Positions 21,300 to 33,130 are shown, numbered from the stretch's first letter. The stretch: DNA of 64,000 nucleotides from Rattus norvegicus (GCF_036323735.1 NC_086025.1:111139688-111203687), one strand, 5' to 3'. Made by a program: numbers and translations. Notes: generated from the sequence alone by a model not told the origin.

Positions 21300-22260
21300 T
21301 TTTCATGTTTTTTAGTGTAACCAGATTAGAATCTCAAATGGTTTGTTTAGGAACAATAAGTTCTTAAATCCATGTAACACTTTTTTTGCTTTGCATAAAA
21401 CAGGCCAAGTGTCTTAATATGTTGTAGAACCCTTTTGCTTAATGAATCTATCAGTTGACAAAGGTGGGCCCATGCTTGGTAAGTCACAGGGAGCCATTTG
21501 TCCCTATTCCTTTTGACTCAGCCTGTCAGCCTGTTGGGTGGGACAGTGGATGATTCCAGCTGACATTAGGACGTTGCTGTCAGGGCCTGGGAAGTCTGAA
21601 AGGCCAGTCAGATGTTGTGTCTGCTTACCTGAGTCAGCTGGATAGATGAGCAATCCCATTGGCTAGACCGGCTTACGTCAGCCTCCAGCAAGCCAGAGCT
21701 TGGCAGCTTGCAGTGCACAGGTGATCCCTGGATGGACTCTGTCAGCCAGGTGAAAATCCACAGAGAGAAATACAGACTAGGGACAGAAGCTAAAACTGTC
21801 TAGTAATTGGGGAAGGTGAGAAATTTCAAGACCAAGAGAAAAACCCATTTGTAAGAACAGGCAGATGTACTCGTCTGGAGTCTGACCTGTGGCAGACAGA
21901 TCCAAGTTTAGGGCTTCTTTGAGCCTCTGAGGCTTACATGAGTTTTTAGCTCACAAAAGGAGGTGGTAAAATCCATACAGTAGAAAAAGGAGTTAGCAGG
22001 GGTCTTTAAGACAGTAGGAGTAGACTCGTGTCTTTGATCAGGTCGTAGCAAAACTATAAATCATGTTTCTTTAGTGAAAAGTTACATCTAAAATCTGTCT
22101 TTTAATGTGAGGCCTGTGAGCAAGGCAAACCTGTTTGTCCTCTTTTAATAAGAGCTTTAATTAATTAATGAAGTGATTGATGATCTGAAATGGTGGTTGG
22201 TCACCTTGGGATAAAGGAGGTAGTTGTCTGTTGTTCCCTACCTGACAAGCTACAGTTAGT
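21300..22260. repeat. Long direct repeat, copy A
   Basis: About 0.95 kb matching 24,210-25,220 in the same orientation. Shared landmarks: 'ccagattagaatctcaaatg', 'atcagttgacaaa', 'gtgggcccatg', 'taattggggaaggtgag' and 'tgacaagctacagttag'. A weaker match extends left (21,085-21,180 with 23,705-23,800). Spacing and length would fit a pair of LTRs or a segmental duplication; no coding domain is visible between the copies. Confidence 0.75.
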
Positions 22261-23139
22261 CTAGCCACCAATAAGATCAGAGGCCTGAGAAGGATGAGCT
22301 GTACTCTAAGTGGTCTATGTATCAGTTGAAATACAGAGACTAGTCCACAGTCCATAACGTAGACAGTCTTCAAGACTGTCTCCATGGCATTGAGGGCAGA
22401 GGCAATCTTTGACCATCAGACCCGAAAAATGAGAGGCTTTTCTGTGGAGGAGGAGCATGGGAGAGACTGACCTTACCTGATCCAGGCAAAGTGGGGCAAT
22501 CAACTCTCTGGTGTTCTGCCTGCCCACAAGGGCTGGGCCCTAGCAGTGGGTGAATCATTAGGGCAGTCTTGTCTGGTGGTTAGCATTGCCATAATCCAGA
22601 TGAAGCCCATTATCTTCTTGGAGATCTTGGGGGCCAGGGTCACTGCTAGGATCTGGGAGCATCTGTCTGTCATAAGTTTAAACATCTTCAATGTAGTATC
22701 CAGCAGATCTCTAACAGGTTTGAGGGCTGGGACCTGCCAAGCCTGTCTGAGGTAAACCATCCTTCTCTCGTTTTATTATTTAACACGACGATAAATAAAT
22801 TTCTGAACATATTAAAGAAGTTGATTATTTTAAGGTGACTATCAACGTGCATTTTAAAATTATACTTAAGTGTTTACAATAATTTAATAGTTTTCATAAG
22901 ATTAGGACTTTGTTTTATCCCTGTTAGGTTTAGATTTAAACTAGCAATTTTACATCGGAGTTCTCTTTTTAATCCATAAACATAGTTCATAAAGAGACTG
23001 GGAACTTTCTGACCTTTATCTGGTGTATCACTGTAGAACATAACAGTTTCCTGTATGACTTGGTTTATGAAAAAAGCTACAGTTTCATAATACTGGCATT
23101 AGCAACATTACACATATATTCTTTTTATGATATTTTTTA

Positions 23140-23320
23140 AAGATTTATTTACTTATTTCATGTATATGAGTACACTGTAGCTGTTTTCAGACACATCAGA
23201 AGAGGGCATCAGATCCCATTACAGATAATTGTAAGCCACTATGTGGTTGCTGGGAATTGAACTCAGGACCTCTGGAAGAGCAGTCAGTGCTCTTAGCCAC
23301 TGAGCCATCTCTCCAGTCCA
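23140..23320 (-). repeat. B2 SINE, antisense
   Basis: 'agatttatttacttatttca', 'cagaagagggcatcagatcc', 'tgctgggaattgaactcagg' and 'actgagccatctctccagtc' form a full antisense B2. Confidence 0.95.
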
Positions 23321-24209
23321 AGACATATATTTTTAAATCAGTCTCTGTTAGACCTTAGGTAAGGAGAGACATTTTTAAGCTAGTGATTAACATTTTTAAA
23401 TGTTGTAAACCTCTAAAACTTTTAAATGAAGTCTAATACCTCTCAGCTGGGCTTTTGCAATATCTAATAAAGCACCTTTTAAAGAGACAAGTCATAGAAC
23501 ATGATAATTTTCAGAAGGCAACACCAAGTTCTAACAGTGTAAACAATTTATTGTTTCTAACATTAATACCAAGTAGGTTATTTTTATGTTACACTGTGGC
23601 TGGCAGCATGGGGGTGTAGTTTTGATATCTTATTAAACAAACATTGTTTTAAATCCTTTTATAAAGCTGATTTATAAAGACAGAACAGAAATTACCATAA
23701 GTCATGTGGCAGCCCTTAGTTAATTGCTGGCATTCTAGGAAGTTACCTGGCTCCTGGGCAGGTGGGGCTTAGAGATTAATTTGGGGAAATACAGTTCTGC
23801 ATGCAGGCAAACACCCATACTCATAAAATGAAATTTAAAAGATTTAACATATCTTAATATATATGTAAATTAAGTTAAATTAAAAATTAATAAAATGAAC
23901 ATTATGTCTATTGTCTCTCCTTTGGTTCTCAGTGAATGAAAATCAGGACAACAATGCTCTTAAGTATGGTTGAGGGGAAGGGTTTTATTGTAGATATGAA
24001 GGTGAGTACAGCCAGAGGCATCTAGAAGAATCTAAACTGAACGTAGCCAGAAAAATAGACCAGGCCATGAGAGGAGAGGTGGGAATGGGGGTGGGGGTGG
24101 AGGGTGGGCAAGGGAGAAAGACTTGAGAGAAAGAGAGAGGGTGCCAAGAGGACTGGGGTCTGGAAATGGACAGTGCCACCAGTCATTTATTTTATTTCGG
24201 TTCCCCTTT

Positions 24210-25220
24210 TTATAATGTTTTTTAGTGTAGCCAGATTAGAATCTCAAATGGTTTGTTTAGTAACAATAAGTTCTTAAATCCATGTAGCATTTTTTTGTTC
24301 TGCATAAAGCAGGTTAAATGTCTTATCATATTGTAGAACTTTTTTTTTTTGCCTAATCTATCAGTTGACAAATGTGGGCCCATGTTTGGTAAGTCACAGG
24401 TAGCCATTTGTCCCTATTCCTTTTGACTTAGCCTCTCGACCTGTTAGGCAAGACAGTGGATGATTCCAGTTGACATTAGGACGTTGCTATCAGGGCCCAG
24501 GAAGGGTGAAAGGCCAGTCAGATGCTGTGCAATGAGGTATTTATTAGAAGCATGTGGTTAGCTGACCCAGCTGAGAGACAGGGAGCAATCACATCAGCTG
24601 GTCTAGATTAGGTCAGTTTTCAATAAGTCCACAGTGAAACAGTTTGCAGTCCACAGGTGAACCCTGGATGGAGTCTATCAGCCAGGTGAAAATCTGCTGA
24701 GACTAATATAGACTAGATACAGAAGTTAAATTTTTCTGGTAATTGGGGAAGGTGAGGAATCTTAAGACCAAGGGAAAATCCCATTTTCAAGAACAGGAAA
24801 ATGTACTTATCTGGTCCATTGGACCGGTGGATCCAAGTCTAAGAATTCTTGAATTCCCTGAAGCTTACAAGAATTCTTAGTTTACAGAAGGAGGAGGTAT
24901 ATTAGCATTACCATTGTGTTAAAATCCATGTTGTAGAAAAGTTAGTTCACACTTGTCTGTAAGACAGCAGGAATAGAGTCGTGCTTTTGAACCTGAACAA
25001 AACTATGCAACATGTTCCTTCAGTGGAGTTACATCTAAAATCTGTTTTACCTTTTAACATGAAGCCTGTGAGTAAGGTAAACAAACCTGTTTGTCCTCTT
25101 TTAATAAGAGACCTCGTAGCTTTGGTTAGTTGATGGACTGACTGATGAACTAACGTAGGGTTGATCACCTTGGCGTGAGGGAGCTAGCGTTGTTGTCTAG
25201 CTGACAAGCTACAGTTAGCT
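24210..25220. repeat. Long direct repeat, copy B
   Basis: Partner of 21,300-22,260. A segment at 23,815-24,190 that copy A lacks, including the dispersed repeat also seen at 10,890, separates the left flank from the main body. Confidence 0.75.
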
Positions 25221-25350
25221 CCTAGTAGCAAAGTTCAGAAAGTATTGGAGTCTCTTAGAAGGCTTGGAGCAAACAGAAAAGAAGGCAGAGACGTAAAGAG
25301 TCTCTTTCCATTTGCCTGTGGGTTCACAAAGTTGTAAAGACTCTGAATGA

Positions 25351-25471
25351 GGGGTTGGGGATTTAGCTCAGTGGTAGAGTGCTTGCCTAGCAAGCGCAAG
25401 GCCCTGGCTTTGGTCTTCAGCTCTGGGGGGAAAAAAGTTGTTAAAATAAATAAATTAATTTATTAAAAAAA
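25351..25471 (+). repeat. ID element with 15-bp target duplication
   Basis: ID core 'ggggttggggatttagctca' with a diverged right end and A/T-rich tail. AAAGACTCTGAATGA occurs before (25,336-25,350) and after (25,472-25,486) the element. Confidence 0.95.
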
Positions 25472-25732
25472 AAAGACTCTGAATGATATTAGGTGACAGG
25501 AGCCATGAAGGAAAGGTTACGGCGAGCACTCGAGTTTTCTGGAGACAGCTCCCCATTTTTGCTTAGCTGTGGTGAGTGAGCTCTGAGAGGCATGGACCCC
25601 AGAGACTGCCACACCCACTCCAGTGGAGTCTGTGTGACCTGAAGCTCTTGTGCTTCGTTTCTATCCAGAACAGAGGGATGTGCCTGGAATGGCTTGGCCT
25701 CCTGGAGGTCCTGGCAGTCTCCCTACAAAAAG

Positions 25733-26227
25733 ATGATGACCAGGGTCTATGCTTTCAGTGGAGGTGCCTTCTGTGTTCTAGCCTTGGTGATCTTAGCAGC
25801 TTTAAGCCTGTCAACAATATCTGATTTTAAGAACATAGTAGTGTGGGAAGATGGTCATGTACCTTTAGATGTTTCAGGAACTGAAAGTTCAGAGACGGAA
25901 ACGTCTCACACCACCATGATCCTGATGAACTCAAGGGCTGCGATGAACTCAACTGCTGCACCCATTAGTTCCCAGCAAATAGGAGAGAAATCAATTGCAG
26001 CTACTAAGAGCATGACTGTTCCAGAAAAGCCTTTCCCCCATTTTGGGAAAGTTTTGTTTAGCATGATTCAGAATAGTAGTGACTCTTTTAGAAAGACCGT
26101 GGATAAGTTCCAACAAGTTGAGCAAACTTATCAAGAGTTAACTAGAAGGAAAAGAGAAGGTAACATTGAGCAAGAAATGAAAGAAATTATAGAATGGTTA
26201 CAAAAGTTTCCATATTATTCTGAGTAG
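25733..26227 (+). CDS. Unrecognised 164-codon ORF with one N-terminal membrane segment
   Basis: From ATG 25,733 the frame runs to TAG at 26,225-26,227. The frame is also open upstream, to about 25,670, without a better ATG. Residues about 9-27 (SGGAFCVLALVILAALSL) would make a signal-anchor helix. A Ser/Thr-rich stretch with possible N-glycosylation sites follows, then a charged, helical C-terminus with Gln/Glu/Lys repeats (VEQTYQELTRRKREGNIEQE). An AATAAA lies about 30 bp after the stop. I do not recognise the family. It sits among retroelement remnants, so it may be a viral accessory or envelope remnant, or a retrocopy of a small membrane protein. Expression is unknown. Confidence 0.35.
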   Translation: MMTRVYAFSGGAFCVLALVILAALSLSTISDFKNIVVWEDGHVPLDVSGTESSETETSHTTMILMNSRAAMNSTAAPISSQQIGEKSIAATKSMTVPEKPFPHFGKVLFSMIQNSSDSFRKTVDKFQQVEQTYQELTRRKREGNIEQEMKEIIEWLQKFPYYSE

Positions 26228-26589
26228 CCATAAATATAGAGTTTAAACTTTATTAAAATAAAGGTAAATGTTGAATGCATATCTGGTGCCCCCAAGTCTG
26301 GCAGTATAACTGCAGTCTTCTAAACTATTGTCTGCGGCTGAGAACTGTTTCCTGGACTGTGCATTCAGCTCTCCTCCTTGCAAGGGACATTTGGTGGGGT
26401 GATGAATAAGAGCTGGATGATTGCCAATTATGATGCACCTGTTCTAACTGCTTAAATCTATGCAGCAGCACACACCTCGAGTTTGTGTCTGTCTGTCACA
26501 CCGAGTCCGTTCTGTACCTGAAATCCAAGCCTTGGTCCCTCTGCTGATACACTCCCCTGGGTGGTCTGCGGCAAGAGACTTCATCCCAT

Positions 26590-27260
26590 TGCTTCTCGCC
26601 GCTGATATGCCTTCTCTGTCCCTATTCTATAGCCTAACGGTTCCTGGGCATCATCTCGCCCTATTGGGCAGATTCCCACAGAACCAATATGAAGATGTAC
26701 TTTCATGTACTAACGCTGTTTAAGCAAATTGATGATTTGTCTGATAATTATCTTATAGATTCTTGAATTCGTTTGAGTAATAGTAAGTCCCCTATAGGAT
26801 AAAAAACTGCAAATAGAGCTCTGTGTCATGAGCTAATTACAATAGGAGAAGAAAATAGAATTGGAACAAATTTATGATCAAGGGAAACATTCCCTCTAGG
26901 TTACGAATGAGGCCATTAATCTCAATAACTAATGGTTATAACCTGTAAATGGGCAATTTATTATAGATGCAAGGACAGAAAGTAAACTATTAACTAGTTT
27001 ATTTATACAAGACTTCAAAACAATAAGACACAAGGTACAAGAGACAAAATAATAAGACACAAGAGACAAGATTGGTCTCTTGACAAAACCTTGCTAATTG
27101 TGACATAAACAATATTGCTTTAAACTTATAATGAACTTGTGGAGCTAGAAAATAGATAAGGAATCTTTAGTTGGCTACTAAACATTTTCTTAATGGAAAG
27201 ACGTGTAAACAATTCTGCTATAACTCCTTAAACATTATTGACCAGGACATGAACTTTGGT
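26590..27260 (+). repeat. Retroelement fragment, inverted partner of 15,150-15,304 and 19,358-20,010
   Basis: The plus strand is colinear with the reverse complement of 20,010-19,358 followed by 15,304-15,150. This copy therefore shows the uninterrupted arrangement of the element that the L1 chimera broke in the other copy. Confidence 0.6.
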
Positions 27261-27279
27261 TCTGAACTTTGACCCACTG

Positions 27280-27780
27280 TTGGGGTGTGAGAATGCCACT
27301 GGACTGATGAAATGCACTACACTGCTTTTACCCTGCCCTACTGTAGGGTGGTGGGCTCAAGGAAAGCACTGATATATGACTCATGGGGTGAGAAAACACA
27401 GCCTAAGATGTGGGCCTCAGCCCATGTGAGAAACAGCATAGGCTGAGTCCAGAGCTGGGGTTTCCTGACTCATGGGCATCCAGTTGTAGCTGGAAACCTG
27501 CAGAGCGGTCTGGAACAGAGGGTTGGGGGTCCACGGGCCTGCGATGAGGAGGCAGGGGCTGGGGTTCCCAAACTCCTGGGCATCCAAACGATGCTGAGTC
27601 ATGGGGAGTTGGGAACAAAGTTGTGGGTGTGGGGGTTGTGGGCTGAGGATGATAGCTAGGGCTGGGTGGGAATGGGGAACTCTGGCTTGGCATATCGGTG
27701 GCCAGTCCTGGAGCACAGAGGGGCCTTCTGCGGGAGACTTAGATAGTGTAGTTCTGTAGATGAAGGCTTCCTCCATGTTC
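27280..27780. repeat. GC-richer segment with an imperfect internal duplication
   Basis: Two related units, about 27,455-27,500 ('gagctggggtttcctgactc', 'catgggcatccag') and about 27,555-27,600 ('gggctggggttcccaaactc', 'ctgggcatccaaa'), lie about 100 bp apart. This is compatible with an LTR or minisatellite remnant. No gene is seen. Confidence 0.4.
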
Positions 27781-28309
27781 CTCAGGGCAGTTCTTGCTTC
27801 TCCGTATCATTTATTGGCAGTTCATCATGGAAAATGGGTGCATACTACATCCTCAGGGTGGACCAGAGACTAAATATCTTTTGCAGGAAGGAATGTCAGG
27901 GAAAGGAAGCTTATTGGATGAACCCTCACCTCGTTAGCATGGAAAACTGTTCTTGGCTGGAAGACCGACCCCAGAATCTAGTAGGGCTCCGCTCACCTGT
28001 TCCCACCTGGAAAAAACTCACAGCACAGCCCCCATTGTCAACGGTGGAAATTGTTGATTTGATAAAACACTGAGACGTTTTGTTTCTCAGGAATGACTCT
28101 AAAACTCCAAACGTAGAGTACATTAGAAGAGACGCCAGCAGTAGCTTAAAGGCCCAGTGTCACCTGCTGTCCTTCCCTGAGAAGCTGCATTAAGATGGCC
28201 ATCAATCCCCAAGTACATACATATGGGATGATGCCCGTCTTGACGTAATGGCCAGTTGGTCCCTTCATCCAGCCCTGCTTAAATCCCATCTGTTAAGAGA
28301 AAGGGAGAA

Positions 28310-28758
28310 CTTTTTTGGACGAGAGCGAACATGGAGGCGCAATCTCTTCAGAAACAAGCTGCTCCAGAAACCCCTCCTCCTGCAAAATCTCCTGGTCCTC
28401 TGCCTTCACCACCTGCTGCTCCTGCTGCGCAGCCAGGATTCTCCCTCGCAGACCCCACCTTAATCACCAGATACACCACCTCCTCAAACAAACGCAAGAT
28501 GTAAGATTTCTCCATGGTCATCTGGTCATGGAGCTGAGGGACTTGTCTGTCCACCGGAAGCCTGGCACCACAAAGGCTGCTGACGAATGAAAGCAAGCTA
28601 TCCATCTGTGATAGACTCAACCACCACAGTCATTCCAGCTCTTTCTGTACCATACATGTGCAGGCATAGTGTCTGCAAGCTGGTTTGATACTTTGTTAGA
28701 ATAATGGAACTGTTTGAGTGTGAATAAATGTGTACAGGGTTACACCCAGAAAAAAAAA
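28310..28758 (+). pseudogene. Processed pseudogene, parent not recognised
   Basis: An intronless block with a start codon in good context (28,331), a 57-codon Pro/Ala-rich frame (MEAQSLQKQAAPETPPPAKS at the start), a TAA at 28,502, then AATAAA at 28,723-28,728 and an A tail from 28,750. Reading continues sensibly in another frame after the stop, so the coding region is probably frameshifted. Imperfect flanking copies of 'aagagaaagggaga' may be target duplications. These are the marks of a retroposed mRNA. Confidence 0.55.
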
Positions 28759-28932
28759 GAGAAAGAAAAGGAGAGCTATTCAACAGCCATCAAGCTAGGT
28801 GAGCTTAGAGAAAAGAGATTTGGCGGGACTCTACTATAAGAGACAAGAATGGACCAGAGGAGTGTGTGGTGGAGGGTGCTGGGGGTGTCTGAGAGGGAGC
28901 AGTGCATGATGGTTCCAGATGCAGAACCTGGC

Positions 28933-29315
28933 CAGATATCCAGGTGCCAGACATGGTGGACACAGCAGCACCACTGTCTGCATAAAAGATCTAGATAATT
29001 TTGGTCTCTCTCTTTCCCCTTCCCCTCCCCCTTCTTCTTCCCCTTCCCCTTCCCCTTCTTTCCCTTCCCCTTCCCCTTTCCCTTCCCATTTCCCTTCCCC
29101 TTCCCCTTCCCCTTCCCCTTCTTCTTCCCCTTTCCTTTCCCCTTCCCCTCCTTCTCTTCCTTCTCTTCCTTCTCCTCCTCTTCCTCCTCCTCCTCCTCCT
29201 CCTCCTCTTCCTCCTCCTCCACACTCCCTGTCCTCCTTTTCCTTCTCCTCCTATAACCTAGGCAGATATCCAGGTGCCAGACATGGTGGACACAGCAGCA
29301 CCACTGTCTGCATAA
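28933..29315. repeat. 53-bp exact direct repeat around a polypyrimidine tract
   Basis: The 53-bp segment beginning 'cagatatccaggtgccagac' at 28,933-28,985 is repeated without mismatch at 29,263-29,315. Between the copies lies about 250 bp of C/T-only sequence (CCCCTT, CTTC and CTC units, about 29,005-29,255). Confidence 0.9.
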
Positions 29316-29884
29316 GAGACCCCAGGATAGGATAAGGGGCAGCGAAGGTGGAAGAGGAGGGAGAAGCATTTTGCTGGAGATCGTGAGTGGACAGAGCAGG
29401 GTCATTTAGGGGGTGAACTAAAGAGGGTCCCACAATCTATGATGGCTGCTCTTTCTTCCTCAAGACCACAGAGAAGTCCCAACCAGTTGTCAGGGATTGA
29501 GAAGGGCATGGGATGTGGAGCTAAGGTTGTTTCATGGGTCAGCCAGGAGGGTGGGGTTGGGGTGGTTTCCTGCAAGTAGATTCTTTTGTGTAAGTTAGGC
29601 TGTGCTCTGGAGCGTAGGACTTTCACTTTCGGTGCTGTGCATAACCAGCAGGCAGCTGCTCCTTACTGGGATCCTGATGTTCAGCTAGTGAGTGGATACA
29701 CACGGGAAGGACGGCTGTGTTGCCTTCCCCCTCACCCACAGGAAGGATTTCCAGTAAGTTGGGGACCTCTTGAGAGTCCCGACCTGCTTGCTCATCCACC
29801 CAGCAGCTCTTGAAGAGTGAGATAATCAAGGTCAGTGATAAGTTATTTCTCTACCACCGTCGAAATGAGTCAATTTAAGCCAGA

Positions 29885-30480
29885 TTAGACTATAATTAAA
29901 GGCAGGTTTATTGGGAAGCTGCAATTGGGTCAGTTCACTGGCCCCAAGGCCAGGGGAGTCACCACAGGGAAAGTGATGAGGGCCATTATGGGGGAGAGCT
30001 GAGAGAGAAGAGAAGGAAAAGGAGGACAGAGAGGAGGACAGGGAGGAAGAGGAAAAGGAGGAGGAGAAGTAGAAGAGGAGAAGAAGGGGAAGGGGAAGGA
30101 GAAAGAGAAGGAGAAGGAGGAGAAGGAGAAGGAGAAAGAGAAAGAGAGAGACCAAAATATCTTGATTATATAGGGAGGAGCCCAGGTGAAGGGCAGAAAG
30201 TTCAGGCTTGGGAGCAGGATGTGCCAGCTAGGGACTGAGGGGGCACTGGGTGTTAGAACTTCAAATCTCGGCCAGACACAACACACCCAGACAACATGGT
30301 TCCACATGGAGAGGTTTAATGAGAGAAGAGTAGAAGAGTGGAAAGGCAGCTGGCCATGGGCATGGGGGAGTGAGGGGGGTGAGGAAGGGGGCAAGGACAT
30401 CGAAGAACAAAGAGCAAGAGAGGGTAAGAGGGGAGTAAGAGGGGGTAAAGAGGGGGTGAAGAGGAAGAGGAGGGGGCAAG
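29885..30480 (-). repeat. LTR-like and polypurine sequence
   Basis: Two segments with 'gcaggtttattgggaag'- and 'gagaggtttaatgagagaag'-type starts, each followed by long GA-rich runs (30,005-30,160 and 30,360-30,480). These resemble 3' ends of rodent LTR elements in antisense orientation; family not identified. Confidence 0.4.
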
Positions 30481-30563
30481 CAGTCCCTTTTACAGTCAGG
30501 CACAGCTGGCTGTTACTAGGCGACTGTGGGGCGGAGCATACCTGGAAGCCAGGCCTGCTTTGG

Positions 30564-30611
30564 TATATAAAATACGCACCTCAGTCCCTTGTCCCAGGTC
30601 TGAAACCGAAC
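30564..30611 (+). promoter_or_regulatory. Candidate promoter: TATA box and ISRE-like motif
   Basis: TATATAAAA at 30,564-30,572 is followed 29 bp later by TGAAACCGAAC (30,601-30,611), one mismatch from the GAAANNGAAA core of interferon-stimulated response elements. A start site near 30,595-30,600 would put the motif in the leader. It lies 3.6 kb upstream of the first Apol coding exon in the same orientation. Many APOL genes are interferon-induced, but I cannot show that this leader splices to 34,191. Confidence 0.3.
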
Positions 30612-30999
30612 AGTCAGACAGGATACAGTCTAGACTTGCAGCCAAGATGGGTCTGGTTGTCCCTTTCTCCCTCTCTGCCATGAGCTCAAAAGGTGGAGAC
30701 CTATCAGATGAGATCGCTCTGCTCAAGGACTGCCTGAGACCAACTCAGCCAGCTCCCAGGGGAAGGTGGCTGTTGGGGGTCCCCACTCCTTTGGGGATGG
30801 AGGATACGAAGGCTGTAGAGGAAGGCAGGCAGGCAGGCAGGCAGGCCACCCAGGGCCCACTGGTCCAGGTGTCCTGTGCACTCTGAGATTGGCCCAGGGT
30901 ACCTATTGCCACCAAGGTCACAGGAGACAAACTTTGACTGGCATGGGAGATACAAGGTGCCCAGGAGCTGTGCCACACACTGTGTCTCTCAGCATGTGT

Positions 31000-33080
31000 C
31001 TACGAGAGGCCTGGGGGAACCTGAACCTTGGTGGGGATGTCTTGAATCAGGCTGAGCAGATAAGTGGCAGCCCGGCCTCCCCTGGACTCTGCCCAGCCTG
31101 TGAGGGGTTGTGCAGGAGGACAGGCTGTCCTGTGTGTTTGGTTGGGTAACAGTGTGGGGCAGGGAGGGAACAGTTGCAGAACCACATATTCAACACTATG
31201 AGCCTTGTAATCAAAAGGTCAAAGGCCAGACCACAGGTGGGGTAGGGAAAATTATTTCTGGGTCTGCAAAAGCAAAAAGTTCTAGAAAATTTAAATATTT
31301 TCTATTAAAATCCACATTTTCCCTTCGATGAAGCTGTTCCCTCAAAAAGTACTGGCTCGATGTCCAGGGAACGTCTCCAAAGCCGAGACTGTAGCAGGCT
31401 CAGCACATTGAATAAAGCTGTCTTGGTTGTTCCCGGCACCACAGGAAAATGAGTGACATTTTAATGAAGGAAGAGCCTCAGCATAGGGCTGCAACCCCAG
31501 AAGCTGCTTGTGGTGGCAGTGGAGGAGGGGAACGGAAGAGGGGGAGGGGAAGGAAAAAGGGGAGGGGCCGCAATAGGTAGAAGGCCATCCCCCCAGGATA
31601 AATGGGCTTCCACTTGCTCCTGGGAGGTGAAGCTTCTCAGGTTCTGAGCCCTGAGAAGATGCTCTGCAGCCACTGAGAAGCAAGACTTGCTGAGAGCCTC
31701 TACCCTGCCCCACTTGGAGAGCTTGTGCACAGCTAGGGAAGGGAGGCTTCCAGCCTGGGCTTCCCCTGGCCATCAGAAGGGAAGGGCTAGGACCTCCCAC
31801 ACTTCCTCCTGGCACACATGCAGCAGGCATCCTGAGAGACTTTTTAGAGCAGATCAGTAGGAAACAGAAGGGAAGGGTGAAGGAGGCCTGGCCTTTCCTG
31901 TCTCTGTTGCTCTCATTTCTTTTGTGGTACCAGACATCAGTCCCAGGACCTGTGCACTGAACAAATGCTTTACCACTGGGCTATCCCACCAGTTCAGAGT
32001 GATGCAGAAACAGAAAACTCAGAGTGCACATGTGTCACCCATGTAGAGGGTCTCCCCAAACCACAGTCTTTCTGTCTGACAGCCTCTGGGTCATGTATCC
32101 TATAAAACAGGACATAAGAGGTAGGGAGAGAAGGCTCTCTTGTCATTCTGGTGCCTTTGGCAAGACCCTATCTTGCCTTCCGTGTGTCCGGTTGCTCATA
32201 CACCTGGGTCACTCAGTCATTGTGTTACTGACTCCAAGTCTGAAAAGTCATGTCTGCAGGAAACAAGGTCCAGAAGGAAGGGCAGCCTGGCAGAAGGCTG
32301 GGCAGGCATCTGTGACAATCACGGTGACTATCCTTCTGAGGTGAATGAAGACCAGCAGCTGACCTAGGACAGGGCAGGACAGCTGTGGGTAAAGGACCAA
32401 AAGAAAGCTTTATGTGCCCCTTGTCACTGACAGGGGTGCCTTGTCGCTGCCTGGCCTCACTCCTCCCTCCCCACGTGACAGATCTACAGGTTTCTGTGTA
32501 GTCTGTGCTCTGCTGTCCTGGTGAAGGGACACTGCTGTCATCAAGTGAGCCTGTATTGGTTTTCTCTTCGATGAAAAGGGCTCACCATGGGGATCCTAGG
32601 CTGGACCTAGGGCAGTAGAAAGAGCCTGTCACAGGATCATGGCTTTGGATAGGAAGCCTGAAGGAGAGTCTAGGTATGTGCTGCAGAAAGCTAAGACCGG
32701 TGTGTCCGTGGTGTCTGTCAAACTCCACAGACAAAGAATGGGAGGCAAAGCTGTACTCGACAAAGAAATAACACTCATTCTTCCTCACTAGTGAAGGGCA
32801 CCTCAGTACGTTCTGAGGCTATAACCAGCTACCTGTGAAGACATGTTTTACCAAGAGAGATTAATGTAGCGCACAGCAGGAGGATGGGAAGGCTCAGAGG
32901 AAGGCACAGACACCAGCTTCCGGGTCTGGCAGGGTCACTGCATTATAATAAGGGTATGGTGATGGGAGAGTGAGGGAGAATCCAGAATCCAGGGTCAGTG
33001 ACTCTTTAAAACAACTCTCTATTGATTTTTGTGAATTTTACATTCTGTACCCCAATCACACTCATCTTCCTGTCCCTTTG
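31000..33080. other. Presumed upstream intron/intergenic; nothing firm
   Basis: Moderate-GC, non-repetitive sequence. No splice-bounded coding exon that I can support. A short AGGC/GGCA run lies at about 30,825-30,845. Confidence 0.4.
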
Positions 33081-33130
33081 TATCATTCCTCTTCCCTTGC
33101 AATCTCCCCTCCAAAGAGAATAAAATAAAC

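Noticed and set aside
28776..29405. 209-codon minus frame with Glu and Lys/Gly runs
   Set aside because: Most of it is the purine strand of the polypyrimidine tract; the two Cys-rich ends are the 53-bp direct repeat read twice.
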